DNA of 64,000 nt. Origin: Ptychodera flava (lineage: Eukaryota; Hemichordata; Enteropneusta; Ptychoderidae). Both the position numbers and the translations under genes were made by a program. Positions 1 through 12,875 of this stretch are shown here, one piece after another; positions within the stretch are counted from its first letter, which is position 1; the number at the start of each line of letters is the position of its first letter. The notes under the pieces were generated by a model, which searched no databases, had not been told where the DNA came from, and was given only the letters and a program-made list of their open reading frames with translations. Location of the stretch: the NCBI RefSeq assembly GCF_041260155.1, contig NC_091947.1, forward strand, positions 37,008,532-37,072,531, given 5' to 3'.

Positions 1-1360
1 TCGATAAGATCACTTCAAAGCGTCGACTTAATGTGCATATAGATTTTTAATGATTGTTGCGCCGTTCTATGTTTCAGTATTAAATTAAACCAAGTTTCCA
101 TGAATTGGACTGCACAAGTCGCTTTAGGGGCTCAACGTAGAGGAAAATGGCCTCGCTCATTTGATAATTAACCAAATCAATTTAGTGAATTACAAAAACA
201 AGCAGAACAATTCATGCTAAAACGAATTTTATATGGATTTAATTGGGTACATTTAATCACTAAATTTACTGGCAAATCAAATCAGAGTGTACACTATAAT
301 AAAGACTATATAAGCAATGTAATTTGATTTGCATCTGTAATATAAAGTGTGTCTTTTGCAGCCCCCTTGTTGTACGTTTCATGAGGGGGACAAAGAAAGG
401 CAAATTTAATTTCCTATCCCTGGCTTGATTACTGCTCTTTTTGCGTAGCTGGTAAATCGTTTGTATTTAGTAGTTAAAAGAGGCAAGTAGTTCCTTTTCA
501 ACATGAAATCAAAATTAGACAGTCAGACCGACCGCGATAATTAACAAAAAAGGACAAACTGGGTAGGTATGGATTGCACGCATGTCAATTTGCCGTCTGA
601 TGTCATCGCTGAGATTTCTGTAGCAGTGATATGTACAAGAGCCATCTGTTACAATTTCGACTGATTGTCCAGACCAGTGATTCCGTGTAATAAATAAAAC
701 TCCACTCAGAAGCCATTTGGCATCACATTTTACAGCACACACTGTTCCCCCGCTATTAGAATTTTGGAAAAGAATACTTTAGGTTGTTCGATGGGCAACC
801 TAAACTCAATTTGCTAAAACTACGCTGCATGGTGTTATCACTCACTGCTGTTCCGTTGCCTTTCATGTCGAACCTATGTTGTTTTCAAACATAACGCATG
901 ACCAAATGAGTATTAATATCGATAATGACAGAGTACATGTCAATATTTAATATTTACAAATGCCCTTCACATTTTGTTCCACAAACTTTAAAAATATAAC
1001 TTATTTCCAGTAAAATTATGTGACTATTACGTTGTCATCCTTTCAATACAGGATGTATTTTTAGTTTGCAGTTATAAGATGCTGATGAAAGACAACAGTG
1101 TGACAAAATTCTTTGAAGTTCCGAACGCAGTGTTAAAATTTGTGAAATCCACTGGGAAGATGTCAGTGCATTTTTCAAAATACTAAGCTAGACACAAGCT
1201 CAAATCACTGCTTTTAAAATCTTACATATGTCAATTTCTATAAGAAATCTTACGCTGATTGAGCTAAGTTTTCCGCAGTATGTTATTATGAATGTTCCAT
1301 GGGTTACTGTAGAGTGCTGCAATCCCGTCTTTGATTTCAGTGTGATGTTGACTCCCTCCA

Positions 1361-1438
1361 GGCTGAGGTTTGTGCACTCGATCCTTGGCTGAGGTTTGTG
1401 CACTCGATCCTTGGCTGAGGTTTGTACACTCGATCCTT
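1361..1438. repeat. 26-bp tandem repeat, three copies
   Basis: A unit beginning GGCTGAGGTTTGTGCACTCG is repeated three times head to tail at 1361, 1387 and 1413, with one change in the last copy. Confidence 0.9.
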
Positions 1439-2336
1439 GACTATAAAGAGATGATGAAAGGCTGGATCTTTGCCTTAACAATGCAGTCGATACATTAAGA
1501 ATGCCGACGAAGTTAAATGCCTGAAATACATCCAAGCTAAATTTCATTTTCTGTACACTTTTACACTGTTTTCAAGGTAGTATTGGGTCATTCGCGATGA
1601 TTACAGATCATTAAACCATTACTTGTCGTTGGATTGTAGTGGCCATGTTTTTGTTGAATGTCTCAAATTCATAACTTTAAAATTGCTGATTATTAGAGAA
1701 ACTGATTTGACTAAGCGATCTCTTGTTTTGTGACATTACATTTTATGGACGTGAAGCCAAAAACACTGAAATTATTTGATTAGATTGCTAGTACTTATTG
1801 TATGCTGATGACACTTTCATATGTGCTGATGTATTTAGTTCGACTAAACCGTTGAATTTTATGACTGACCTCTGTCTCTATGCTTTCATCATTACTTCTA
1901 ACAACGCAAAAATCTCCACCACTACATCTCAGAAATCTCCGCAGAAAATATGCCGTGCATGTTTATCATGATATTAAAGTCTCCATCACTATCAACTTCT
2001 TATAAGATCAAGTTATCTTTCTCATCCCGTGACATCCGTCGTTGTGGCTACTACAGGGTTGCTCGTTACCAGACGCTGAAATTTCATTATAGCGGTCATT
2101 ACTATTGACAAATTGGCAGCCGTGACAAATACTTGCACAAAAACTCCTGAGAATGGATTCAATAGAGGGATAAGAGTACATATGTGTCAAAGGAGATTCA
2201 CGGTAACGTTAAAAGAGACAAACAGATAAAATGGATGAAGACAACACTTGTGCTGTAGAAATGTTTTGACTAACTATTTGAGTGATACTGCATAGATTCA
2301 TTTCGACGTGTCGGGACTCACACCACAGTCGCTTGT

Positions 2337-2876
2337 GTTTCGAAAACCAAATCGGCCCGATGCACATGTATCGCAGAGTTTGGAGACTGATTTCTCTAAC
2401 AAAAAACACAATTTATTCACTAAACCGGCATCGATGGCATCCAATCCATGTCTAAAATCATACCGGTTATCGGTCTGTATCACAATAGATGTTCTGTGCA
2501 TTTTGGGGTGCGATTTCCGAAGGAACCTATCCTGTAACCACGAAACAATCGATTTCGGGCCACCTCTGCTGCACATTTGAAAGTAGCTATGCTGCGATTG
2601 GCTATATACTGATCAGTTCAAACATTCGAATTAATATCGCTCCTTTAAAATGTGCCGTACCCGAAAGTGGATTTTCATATTGACAGAATACGTCGCTTGG
2701 GAAATCGCACCCCATAATCCATAGAGGATCACTTTTAATGCAAAAAGGATAGCAGGTATGGATTTAGACATGGCGTGCAAGCCATCGATGCTGGTTTACT
2801 TAATAAATCGTACAAAAAACAGTCTCCGAATCCTGCGATACGCATGTATGGCGCGGCGGTGATTTGTTTTTCGAAC
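2337..2876. repeat. imperfect inverted repeat, arms of about 180-190 bp
   Basis: Arm 2337-2526 and arm 2697-2876 are diverged reverse complements. Shared blocks include the cGAAAAaCCAAAT end, the GCATCGATGGC core and the GGGGTGCGATTTCC end. About 170 bp separate them. This may be an old foldback element or an inverted duplication. Confidence 0.6.
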
Positions 2877-3994
2877 GTCTCATTTTTCTAGCTTACAGGG
2901 CCCTTCGACTGTACCTATAATCACAAGCACTGTACTTCATAAGTACAATTTCGAATCCAAATTGAAAAATTGAAATTGACACAATTGCCTTGTAATAATT
3001 TCTTCTTAATCAATTTTGTCAATTACATAAAGTGTATAAAGAAAGCTTTTTTGCATGTTGTGAGAAACTAAGGTACACCTCATTGCACCTAAGCCCGAGG
3101 CTACTGGTCGTGTCGTACATCATGCGATACGCTCCATCCCTTTTACTCTTGTCCCTTGCTTTTCAATACAAGCCTTTGAATTGTTCTTCTCGATTCAACT
3201 GTCTCGACATTTTTGTCTTGTTTACCTTATTTTCGAAATTTCTCCTTTGTCGCTCGTCTTGAGCCTGAAGCACTTCAAGAAAGTACAAGAGAAATCGGGC
3301 GTGCATTGCATGTTTATTCGTGCAGTGCAATCAAGCAATAATGGGTTTTCCACAGAAGGTGTCTCTTGTTAAGTCGAAAGTTTAATGGAAACGGTGTGTA
3401 TTACCTTTGATAATTTTGAAAATATCTTGTTCTTTAATGATGTTAGAGTAAATACACAGCTTTGGGACGGCTTGGTAGTCTGTTTTACCCGAAGTAAATC
3501 AGATAAACTTTCCCCCGTAAAGATGCATAGCGATTTCTTCAGAGACAAGTGAAGTCGATATTTGCTGCCAGTTTTAGGGAAGCATTATGTGTGTCTATTT
3601 ATCTATTTACTTATTTAGTAACTTTCCTATATTGCTTTCATTTGTTTCTTTGCATTGACAGTTTGGGCATTGTGGAATGTCTCTGTAGAATCTCTACTGG
3701 CCATCGCACAAACCAAAGATAAAGTCACCGTCGATATCATAATAGTTTACAAAAGTTACTTGGCGATCACACAGTTGAATTCCTATGGTTCAGAAACCTT
3801 GTTTTCATCTCGTGAGATACTCAGGTACATGTAGGAGTTAGAGAGAAAAATTGCAAGTGTATCAGTATACTCAAACGACCACCCGCTTTCTCCGAATACT
3901 TTCACATTGCTCTTTCTCATTTTTTCATGTTTTGTTTTCAATTTTGTGTTTAATTTATTTTTCCGGATGCTTCAGTACCTCTTCTTTATCATTT

Positions 3995-4065
3995 TACGTC
4001 ACAATTTATTACGTCACAATGTGTATGACATCTCGATTTATTACGTCTGGTGTATAATGACGTCA
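3995..4065. promoter_or_regulatory. cluster of CRE/ATF-like sites
   Basis: Four ACGTC-type sites in 70 bases: TACGTCA at 3995 and 4010, TTACGTC at 4041, and a full palindromic TGACGTCA at 4058. Three are followed by CAAT. The density is above chance by eye; function is unknown. Confidence 0.35.
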
Positions 4066-5454
4066 CAATTACATACCGATACCTTTATTTGATTTCAATG
4101 TACGTGCTAAGGCATTCGTTCTGATTTATACAAATAAATAATAACCGGAGGATATTAACTATTGTTGCGCTGTGTAGGTCATATATACAAGGTATTTTAT
4201 TTATTCAATGACAGTAGCAATATATAAACAAATGCAGCACAAGCCGACATATATGGCCGAACAGTGAAAATCGAATGTAGCAGTCGCATTTAAGGTAGAA
4301 ATCATCTCTTTGTTGGCAGTGAACTTAGAATTAGTTGATCGTTACCAAAACGTTCAAACTTTTGTTCGTAATTTTGAAAGGTAGAAGTACGATATGTGCC
4401 ATGACGATTTCAGTTAATATATACTATACTTAATCCTGACATCATAAAAAATGTGGAATTGTTTCCATTTATTCAATGCAATGCAAAATCTGCACGTTTG
4501 TAAGTGACACATAGCATTAAGTAGTAAACAATTAAATGTACAAGCTATAAAACCGAATTAAGTTATCAAGGCTGAGTTGGCAAGCTTATCAGCCAACGTT
4601 TTGCTCACATATGCTTTCATTTACAGGAGCAAATCTTCAAAGCCAGGAGTTGCTGCCGAAAAAATCCTCCAAAATGGTGTCATTTTAACAATTTTCCCAT
4701 GATCAGTTCCAGCATTGTGAGATGAGATTAGGGTAACACCTTGACTGTTTACTAATAATGCTACTGGCCAACAGATTTGACATCTATAACAACATATATC
4801 GCTATGAACGATGTATTAACCAGACTTGAAACATCGGTATCGTAATCGTATTAGAAGTTCAAAAAATTAAACTTCCAAAATGTATATTGTTTTCAAAAAG
4901 GAGCTATAGTGCAACTTAAATGTCGTGCAGTACATCTTGCAAAAGCTACCTTAAATAAATAAATAAAACATGGATTTCGTTTGTAACATTTTACATAGGA
5001 GAACTGTAGGCAAGGCCTATCTTTGAAACCATTCATGCATGTAGACTTAGTAAGTATTAATACATATTTTACCGACAAAGTCCATCAAGTTTCCCATTTG
5101 ACATAAAGTTTGAAGATTACAATTCATTAAGACAAGAGAGTCTATTTTAAATTCATCGTTACATTAAAAGGGAACCGGGTTTCAAGTCTGCGTTCAGTCG
5201 CATACACTACACAACGGTCGTCCAACTAGGCAAACAATCGTAGGATTGTGATCATGTAAAACAGTTTCAGAAATGAGCGGCCGCGATAACTTACATAACT
5301 CACGCTTTTCGATACTCAGTTCGATATACCGCCGCGAGTTCTGACGGGGACACAATGAATAACTTTACATCTAGTCAGCTTTATGGCAAAAGTGGAAAGG
5401 TTGTTCACTTAACAATATTTATCTGCATGGTTGTACTTTCGACTTATGTTGGAA

Positions 5455-5460
5455 TTTATT
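5455..5460 (-). promoter_or_regulatory. candidate EMX polyadenylation signal
   Basis: AATAAA on the minus strand, about 375 bases after the EMX stop. It is a plausible 3' end signal, but the hexamer is common in AT-rich DNA and no transcript supports it. Confidence 0.3.
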
Positions 5461-5833
5461 CATCGGAAAGAACATGATCCTAGTAGTGTTTTCTGCAAGT
5501 AACTGACAAATCGATCACTTTCTAATGAAAATCTCCTCTTTCTGTCCACTCTATACGAAAAAATACTTGTCAGTCACGCATTCTACCGACTTCTGAAAGT
5601 ACAAAATTACTGGATATTAAACAATGTTATTTACGTTGGACGAGCAGAATTTTAAGTCGTTTGGGAAACAACACTTAGTCATTTGAAATTTCAGCTACAA
5701 CTACACCTTTCCAAATCTGATGAAATTCTGTGCAAATGAGATGAAAGTCAGAGAAAAATCGTCTCCACATAGGAGGACCAAAATGTTCTCTGTACACTCT
5801 ACAACAGTCTAAATCGACATGAAAAATTTAAGA

Positions 5834-6064
5834 CTACGATTCTTGAGCAGTTTCGTTTTCATTTACAATGTCCTCTTCATCAGACGAATCGTCAAGCGTG
5901 GCCGATATTTGTGATGATGCCAGATCATCATCTTCTATCTGATTTGTTTCCAGTCTCCATCGATCAACGTGGTGTGAGCTTTTCTTTTCGTCGTCCACTT
6001 TGATTTCTTCCTCCGCTTTTATCCTCTTGTATTTTGTTCGTCTATTTTGAAACCAAACTTTGAC
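5834..6064 (-). CDS. EMX: EMX coding exon 3 (recognition helix and C-terminus)
   Basis: 231 nt coding residues 206-281 and the TAG stop. It opens [14 protein letters not shown] (recognition helix), continues with AEEE and [12 protein letters not shown], and ends in an acidic Asp/Glu/Ser tail. The acceptor on the minus strand reads TTCAAG|GTC, with a weak pyrimidine tract. It was found by reading through the splice boundary, not as a free-standing ORF. Confidence 0.96.
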   Translation of the reverse strand, partial: VKVWFQNRRTKYKRIKAEEEIKVDDEKKSSHHVDRWRLETNQIEDDDLASSQISATLDDSSDEEDIVNENETAQES

Positions 6065-9000
6065 CTTGAATTGAGAAAAAAAACTTTATGCATACACAAC
6101 AAGTGCTAGAGAAAATTAATCGACACATAAAAGGGACAAAAAAGGAACACGTAATGAATCCTGGAAAAGGAGACCATTCTTAATGATAAGGATCAGGAAA
6201 ACATTGATTTGAAAAACAAACATTTTAGAACAAAATATTACAATTATAAATGTCATTAGGTATGATAAATTTCGGACCCTGTGGTTCTGCATATCAACAC
6301 CCCTCCTCTACTATTGGTGGGGAAGATTACCGCAAGTTTTACACTTTTCAACCGTGTTCAATATTTTCTAGCTTACGCCCTACTGGCTTTGGTGCTATGA
6401 TGCCATATCAGTCCACGACGCTTCTATGCGCAACTTGCACTCATAATAGGTGCAGCATTTCAATAATTTCCTCCACAATAACCGTCATCATTTATTGACA
6501 TTTCATCACTGTGTAAAAATGAAAACAATCACAACACAACACTACACAACACTACATGACAAGACACGACACAACACAACACTACACGACACCACACAAC
6601 ACAACACAACACTACACGACACAACACAACACAACACAACACAACACAACACAACACAACACAACACAACACAACACAACACAACACAACACAACACAAC
6701 ATAGCAGTGTTAGAAATGCAAATAAAAATCCTGGAGAACGGCGAAAGAATCCAGATGTCCGTGACGTCATTTCGACTTTAATGCCCGAGAAAGTTTCGGT
6801 TAAAGAGCGGATTCTCTATGAAAACGTTATAAGGGATACGTGACCCTTAACATTGAAATGCCGTTTGTCGACGCAATAATCTATACCAAATATTAAGGCG
6901 GACTCCTAAAGATGGTTTTATCGGCTAAACCACGTAAAAATACGCACACATTGGCATTTCTTTTAACGATGATTGTTCATTGATTGGACTGTCCGAGGTA
7001 AGCACATCATGTCATACTGAAGGAAATACACCCAGCGATTGGCGATGGTGGACAGGGATGACATATGACAGCTTGGCATGGACTCATAGTTTGCACATTG
7101 TCTTCATGTTCAGCTTGGTATAAGCACCGAAATGTTTACACTACACTGTCGTAAAGAGTGCTTTTATACATTTTGAAATTGTCTTGAACACGCTTTGTTG
7201 ATATGTGTTTGGATTCGTGGTACGGACAGTTCGCCACGCAATCTTAATATAAACACAATAAACAGCAGCCTAGCCTATCGTCAATTTAAAAGGGGCATTG
7301 GGGTCGATTCGGGTGATGTTTTTGGTCATCATTGCTGTGGTTTACGTCTGCACTGTTTACACAAAACCATTGAAGTAACAGTTGTCTGTGAAACCTTTAA
7401 AATTAGAGTGATTTTGCGATTATAACAACCAATTTCAGTCTACCAGTCTTTGATGGCGACTTCAGTAAAGTTAACGAATTATTTCGCTTCGTGATATATT
7501 TATTGTGCAAAACCGTAAATAATTATTTACATATATGTTGACTAATTTCAAGAAAACATAAAGGGTTGGAATTTGAGATGATACAACAATTTTTTGTAAA
7601 CATAACGATACTAGATAATATTCAACGATCAAGTTCGAATAATTCGATATTGACGAATACTAAACATCCCGCCATCATTGCATTGGAAAACATGATGAAA
7701 TCATTCGGTACAAACCTAACAACTCTACATTGTTTAAACATACTGATCTATAGAGTGACTCCCTAAAGTTCACAAAACTAAAATCTCAAAAAGATTCTTC
7801 ATTTTCCATCTTTGGTACGTTATTGCAATTTTTGTCGTCACATCTAGGACAAGGGAACTAGCCTACAATGGCATAGTGATCTCTGCTAGCATGTATCTGC
7901 TACCCTTTAAACTGAATATGACTGGAATGTGTTGGCTAAGAAGTTTGACCCGAGAGCAGAATAAACAAAGACAAATACTGACAGTCGGGATTTGGCTACC
8001 ATGCACTTAAACAACTTAATAGCCATTAGTTGAATTCGCCCAACCTAAATGCCAGATTTTTCACTGAAGTTACAATTGATTAATTGCAATGAATATATCA
8101 CATACTGGACCATGTTACTGTCTTTAAAATGTATACTAATATGTGTGGTCGACTCCGTTAAAGCGGCCTCGGTGGAACGCTGAGCTGTTAGTGTAAATTA
8201 ACTCGAAATTAGTTCAATAAATCATTCCTTAGTGGGTATGATCTGCGTCTGTTTCTTGTCTTCTCTAGTCGGACCACTGGCCACCATATCTACACATGTA
8301 TCACAGTATGTCACTAATGTACATTAAATTGTCTAAGAAGAGCGAGCACACAGATAGTTTCCATACAACACCCCTATAATCTTGTGAAAACTTCGAAATG
8401 AACATTAATTTTCAGTCTTCTCAACCAAAAAGTAAACGAAACTTTCAAATAAAGAAAGAGACTCCTGAAGAAAGAAGCCTAATCTACACTTTACATCACC
8501 AACTACATTCTCGATAAATTCCTGGCATCAGATTTGTCGGCGTAATTGTATCGTAAGTTATCGCTGAAACAGTCAATATAGTATATTAAGCTACCGTGAT
8601 TTAAAAATAAAATTGTCGGGCGATACGCTATGGCGACATAAAATATTAGATAAACTGTGTATGATGTGAACGTCATCGAATAATTGTTCGTTTTTAAAAA
8701 GTACCACTTGAATAAGAAAGCCTTGTTCAGTGTTTATATTAGCGCCAAAAAAGTTTTCCCCCTTTCGTTGTCGACTAGGTCTAACCGCTGATACCTTCTA
8801 TTGCCAATAACATGTTTGAGATATCAAGTGTGTAGACAGTGTACCGTTTCATTTCATGTAAGTGTTTTGATGACGATGGCAGCCTCCAAATACTTCCATG
8901 AAAAATTGTCTTGTTTCAACGGCCGAATTATCTTCACCTCAAAATTTTGTACATGCTGCCAAAGATGAGAGGTTGTATATGATGGTTTCCGAGGTAAGCG

Positions 9001-12000
9001 CAATGTACATTGTCGGCAATAACCAGCATATTATCTGGCGACTCAGGCCGACATTACTATGTGCACGGTTAAGTGTTTGGATATTTTCTATGTTATTGCA
9101 CCAAAAGCTACCATGACCCTTTCAAATCCATTTAATAGGTGATAAAATTCAAGACTCACTGGATGAAATGAGTTGACCATTACCAAACCCATTGTACGCT
9201 GTCACATTTGAACATGCATTACGAAAGAATAAAGTTCTTATGTTTACCGTCATCCTGGTGCATGAACAAGATATACGAGGTGAGCGAATTGAACTCTAAC
9301 AATTGAATATACTGTCAGACAAAAAATGTAAATTGATTTGAAATCGCTATAAATTAGATTATGATGCTCATATTGTGCTGAAAATGTCGATCGCTTTCTT
9401 TACATCGTTTCGCAAAGTTCAAATTTTAACTATCTAAATAATTTGTAAGTTTTGTCGGTAAACAAAAACCAGGAGTTGGTAGTTGAGTAAACAGATCCGA
9501 GATATTATAACTGATGACACAGCGCGGAAAACAGCATATCATCGGCAGGGGAACGGATTGATAGTAACTGTCTAAATTTGATGTACGCACCATTGGGGTG
9601 AACATTTATTTCAACATGTATGTACCCCGGATCATCTTAAGCCCTTCCATGTTTTAGTCTCCACCATCAGTACATGTTTAACTAAACAAACTAAATCAAT
9701 TTAACACTTTCCTCCAACTTTCACCTTCTTGGTGTCCTTTAGTGATGCGTTCCGATGTATGAGCACCGACCGTATTTGTACGTCTACCTTCATTTGATTT
9801 GTGAAACGGCGATGATTCCAAAGACTCAAGTCTCTACAACAACTAATCTAGCTGTGGTCATGGTTTTTCTCATTTCTTATTCCAAACTTAAAAAAAATAT
9901 TTGCCCATCAGACATAATCTCACAGCAGTTTCTGTTATCAATTTATGTATGACAATTCAGGCTAATGCTAGTTTGGTATTATTTATAATTTTTTTTCTTT
10001 TTCCAGTAGTATGCTGCTGGAGGTGACTGCAACGCCCTCTCAATATGTTTTCTGTTATCGCTGGCAAAATTCAATGAAATCGAGCTTTGATACGGACACT
10101 AATTTTTAGATCACTTCTAGTGTTAAGACGACATTTTATAAACACCTTGATGATTTTCAATAAAAACGACAACACACCTGGGTTTCAGTTAGGTTCAGAC
10201 TGGATGCCAACTGTTTCCTCTCAGCGCCAACGACGTAGTGATTTTTTTCAAAAGCATGTTCGAGTCTGAGAAGCTGTGACGGAGAGAAAGCCGTTCGTAT
10301 TCTCTTGGGTTTTCTGAATGGGTTCTGAAGTAAAAGACTGCTGTTGACATGATCACCACCTAGAAATGTTGCATAAAGACATTGTATAAATAACATTTAT
10401 GTACACTCGAGGTAATAGAAAAACTGATAAAAGTAATTATTTACGGACAAAACAACAAACGTCGCACAAATATAACTTGGGTAGTGAGAAAGTGATGAAC
10501 TCAAAGATGCTGTATCTCAAACCAAAAAGGCCATTCGCTAGAGTTTCGAACTTGGGTGAACACTCTATCTCGTGTTGATAGTGTAACTATTTCTTAACTA
10601 CAGGTATTGGGCCTACTTCGTCAGGGGCAAGTTAAACGGGACAAGCGTAATCTCAATGTATTGAAACAAAGCTACGGGTCATTTTTGAACCATTCTCCCG
10701 GATAATGGTATTCAAATGCCCCCGGGTCGTTGCTTTTGCTCCTTGGTCTCTAGACATGTAAGTCATCTGAAGCCGACACGTCAGCTTCCTAGCATACCGT
10801 CTTTGACAAAGAAATCCATGCAGATTGAATTGACGGCCGTGAAGTTTTCAGAGATTCTGCCATTTAATAAATATACACTTCAAAGCACAACATACGTTTC
10901 TAAGCGTCAAAATAATCGGATGTCTCATATTCTGATAACTAAATTAATACCTAATGATTGCTACAAATATGAACGTGTGATCTGCTTTGGAAAGCCAGAA
11001 CAGAGTACAATATAAATACCAAATATTAAGATTCAGCCGTCTTTAGTTTAATATTCCGTTGGTCTTGTTAGACACATCAAAAAGTAATCTGTGTGTTCAA
11101 TAATAGTTCATTACGTTCGGGTTACCTCCTTGGTATAGTCAAACATTGTGTTGTTATATTTAACGTTCGACGTGACGTACTTCTCTACGGCAAACGATAA
11201 AAGTGTCTCAAAATTTTGAAGGAATTAAAGAATATTTGCTGGCCGTGCTGTTTCACTCAACTGTTTTGAATACACAACATTTGACAGTGGAATGAAGTTT
11301 TTTTAGTTCTGAAGACCGAAATGAACAATTACACAATTTCAATTACAACAGATTTAGTGAGCATGGCGATTCACTACATTAAGAGTCAATATTTTTCGAT
11401 GGATAGTGTAAACATCGAAGCAGACTGATTTGATCACACAACATAAAGTTTAGAGCCGGCAACATAATATAGAGATATTCTTGGTTTTAAACACATTCTA
11501 AAGGTAGGGTGGAGTGTGGAAACTAGTATCTGAAGTTGACGTATACATTGCCATGTTTTGATTGTTAGGAATTAGCTTGCCTTTCAGTATGTACATTGTA
11601 ATACTTGACACAATGTTAGTTCACTGTAAATACGTTCAAGTGCCTGTTGAAAGCTATTCTTCTTTTGTAGTCGACACCGCACTCTCCATTAAGGTCTCAT
11701 TTGATCTCATTGCCAGGATAAATTAATGGAAAAGACAACAGCACGGTGACTAGACGATGATCATTGTATGAAAGGAAAGCCATGGGCAGAAATTAAGTGT
11801 TTCTGTCCGGTGTAAACCACACGATTGTTGATCACAGAAAGTTTTGAAAGTGTAGTCAAGAAAAGTTAGTCGTAGTATACACTCTCTGCTTGTAAGGTCA
11901 GACGTTCAGCGCACAGAATGAGGAAAGAATCGCATGAGTAAGCGACGATCTTCTATTTTTAATGCTAATAGTTCATCGACTTATCGCGAAATGTTGTGTA

Positions 12001-12512
12001 GGTATATGTGTCAAAGTCAAGAAATTGTTACTTTTGTGGCCGTTGCAGTAAATATGCTAGCCACTCATGATCAGCTTACCTGGAAAACGTGGGCCCACGA
12101 ATCTAGACCTGGAAATGAACCATGGATAGAAACCAAGTTGTTCTCTGTGATGATTAAAAAGTGTAGGCAGTGAGTGATGCGTCGTTGGATGCGATGTTGA
12201 GTGTCCTAGAGCAAACGTTGGTGGTAACGACAGGGGATGAGCGTCGTGGTGAAAAGTTGGATCGCTGTATAAACTTTTCATTGTGTGAAGAGTACTGAGG
12301 TAGGGTGACGTGGGTGTTGCTGCCGCTGCTGCCGCACTCAGACATGAAGCTGCCCCACATGTCCCGAATGGCCTGATTGAAGCAGCCGTTGAAGTTGATG
12401 TCGTCGAATGTGATTCACTTGTGTAGTCCTTTCCAACTAAAGACTCGATACTAAAACAACTTGGTTTTGGCTGAAACATCATTGTGTCTGGTGTACACGG
12501 TATAGTGGCCAT
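5834..12512 (-). CDS. EMX: EMX homeobox transcription factor (complete gene, 3 coding exons)
   Basis: Sequence-specific nuclear DNA-binding protein of the empty spiracles/EMX class, which patterns the anterior nervous system and other ectoderm in animals. Joining 12512-12080, 10359-10178 and 6064-5834 gives 281 codons, close to vertebrate EMX length. Residues 20-28 (FSIESLVGK) are the N-terminal EMX/eh1-like motif; a short poly-Ala run follows in the middle of exon 1; FYPWFI at 128-133 is the EMX hexapeptide; the homeodomain is 162-221 with the helix-3 core WFQNRR (W209, Q211, N212); HHVDRWR at 236-242 is the conserved EMX segment after the homeodomain; the tail is acidic. Splice sites are GT-AG with matching phases (1, then 0). 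The intron between homeodomain positions 44 and 45 and the 182-nt middle exon match, from memory, vertebrate EMX structure. An in-frame TGA nine bases upstream fixes the start. EMX versus another ANTP class: very sure. Confidence 0.97.
6065..10177 (-). other. EMX intron 2
   Basis: A 4.1 kb intron inside the homeodomain codons. Apart from an ACACA-type microsatellite at 6531-6701 I see no exon, RNA gene or clear transposon end. Short open frames on both strands look random. Confidence 0.85.
6531..6701. repeat. (ACAAC)n microsatellite
   Basis: Interrupted, then perfect, pentanucleotide ACACA/ACAAC array in EMX intron 2. Its long open frames ([10 protein letters not shown]...) are products of the repeat. 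Confidence 0.95.
10178..10359 (-). CDS. EMX: EMX coding exon 2 (homeodomain helices 1-2)
   Basis: 182 nt coding residues 145-205. The acceptor reads TTTCTAG|GT and the donor CCCAG|GTGTGT. It contains the homeodomain N-terminal arm (PKRIRTAF) through ETQ at homeodomain position 44. The linker [17 protein letters not shown] before the homeodomain is short. Confidence 0.97.
10360..12079 (-). other. EMX intron 1
   Basis: A 1.7 kb phase-1 intron between the hexapeptide exon and the homeodomain exon. I see no repeat or exon in it. Confidence 0.85.
12080..12512 (-). CDS. EMX: EMX coding exon 1
   Basis: Codes residues 1-144 plus the first base of codon 145. It begins [16 protein letters not shown] and carries the FSIESLVGK repressor-like motif and the FYPWFI hexapeptide near its end. 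The donor reads CCAG|GTAAGC on the minus strand (phase 1). The start context has G at +4 but no purine at -3; Met11 and Met12 are possible alternative starts. His- and Ser/Thr-rich stretches fill the middle. Confidence 0.95.
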
Positions 12513-12737
12513 CAATGTTCAACGTATCCACACTGGTCTAAAATAATAACAAACTGCAGCAAGCGTGAACAAACAAACGAGTGCACACACCAATACGTTA
12601 AGTATCCACGTTACACACCGGTAACGCCACTACAGTATATGTTTTAGGTCCTCCTGAATCACGTACTGGTCTTCTGTTCATTTGATCCCACACTAATTAG
12701 TAAGAGTGTTTGGTAAAATACGCGTGTTGGCGCTGTT

Positions 12738-12875
12738 CTAATTGGCGTCTGATTGGTTGCAATGGTGTGTAACTGTCAACACGGCAATGAGATTAGGGAA
12801 ACTGGTTAATAATCAAGTCAACCACCACCACGAGTACTGTCCAACCCTGATTGGCTATCAACACAGCCAATGAGC
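12738..12875. promoter_or_regulatory. CCAAT-box cluster, putative EMX promoter
   Basis: Four CCAAT cores occur within about 130 bases: ATTGG at 12741, 12752 and 12850, and CCAAT at 12867. They lie 230-360 bases upstream of the EMX start codon. A TAATTA homeodomain-type site lies just downstream near 12695. A TATA-like ATATAAAG on the minus strand lies at about 12996-13003, farther upstream. The spacing fits a proximal promoter, but the transcription start is unknown. Confidence 0.4.

Larger units (their letters stand above)
1..5454. other. downstream flank of EMX, no gene recognised
   Basis: No open frame here resembles a known protein, and none joins plausibly to another. The stretch holds a 26-bp triple repeat at 1361-1438, an imperfect inverted repeat at 2337-2876 and a group of CRE-like sites at 3995-4065. 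Confidence 0.75.
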
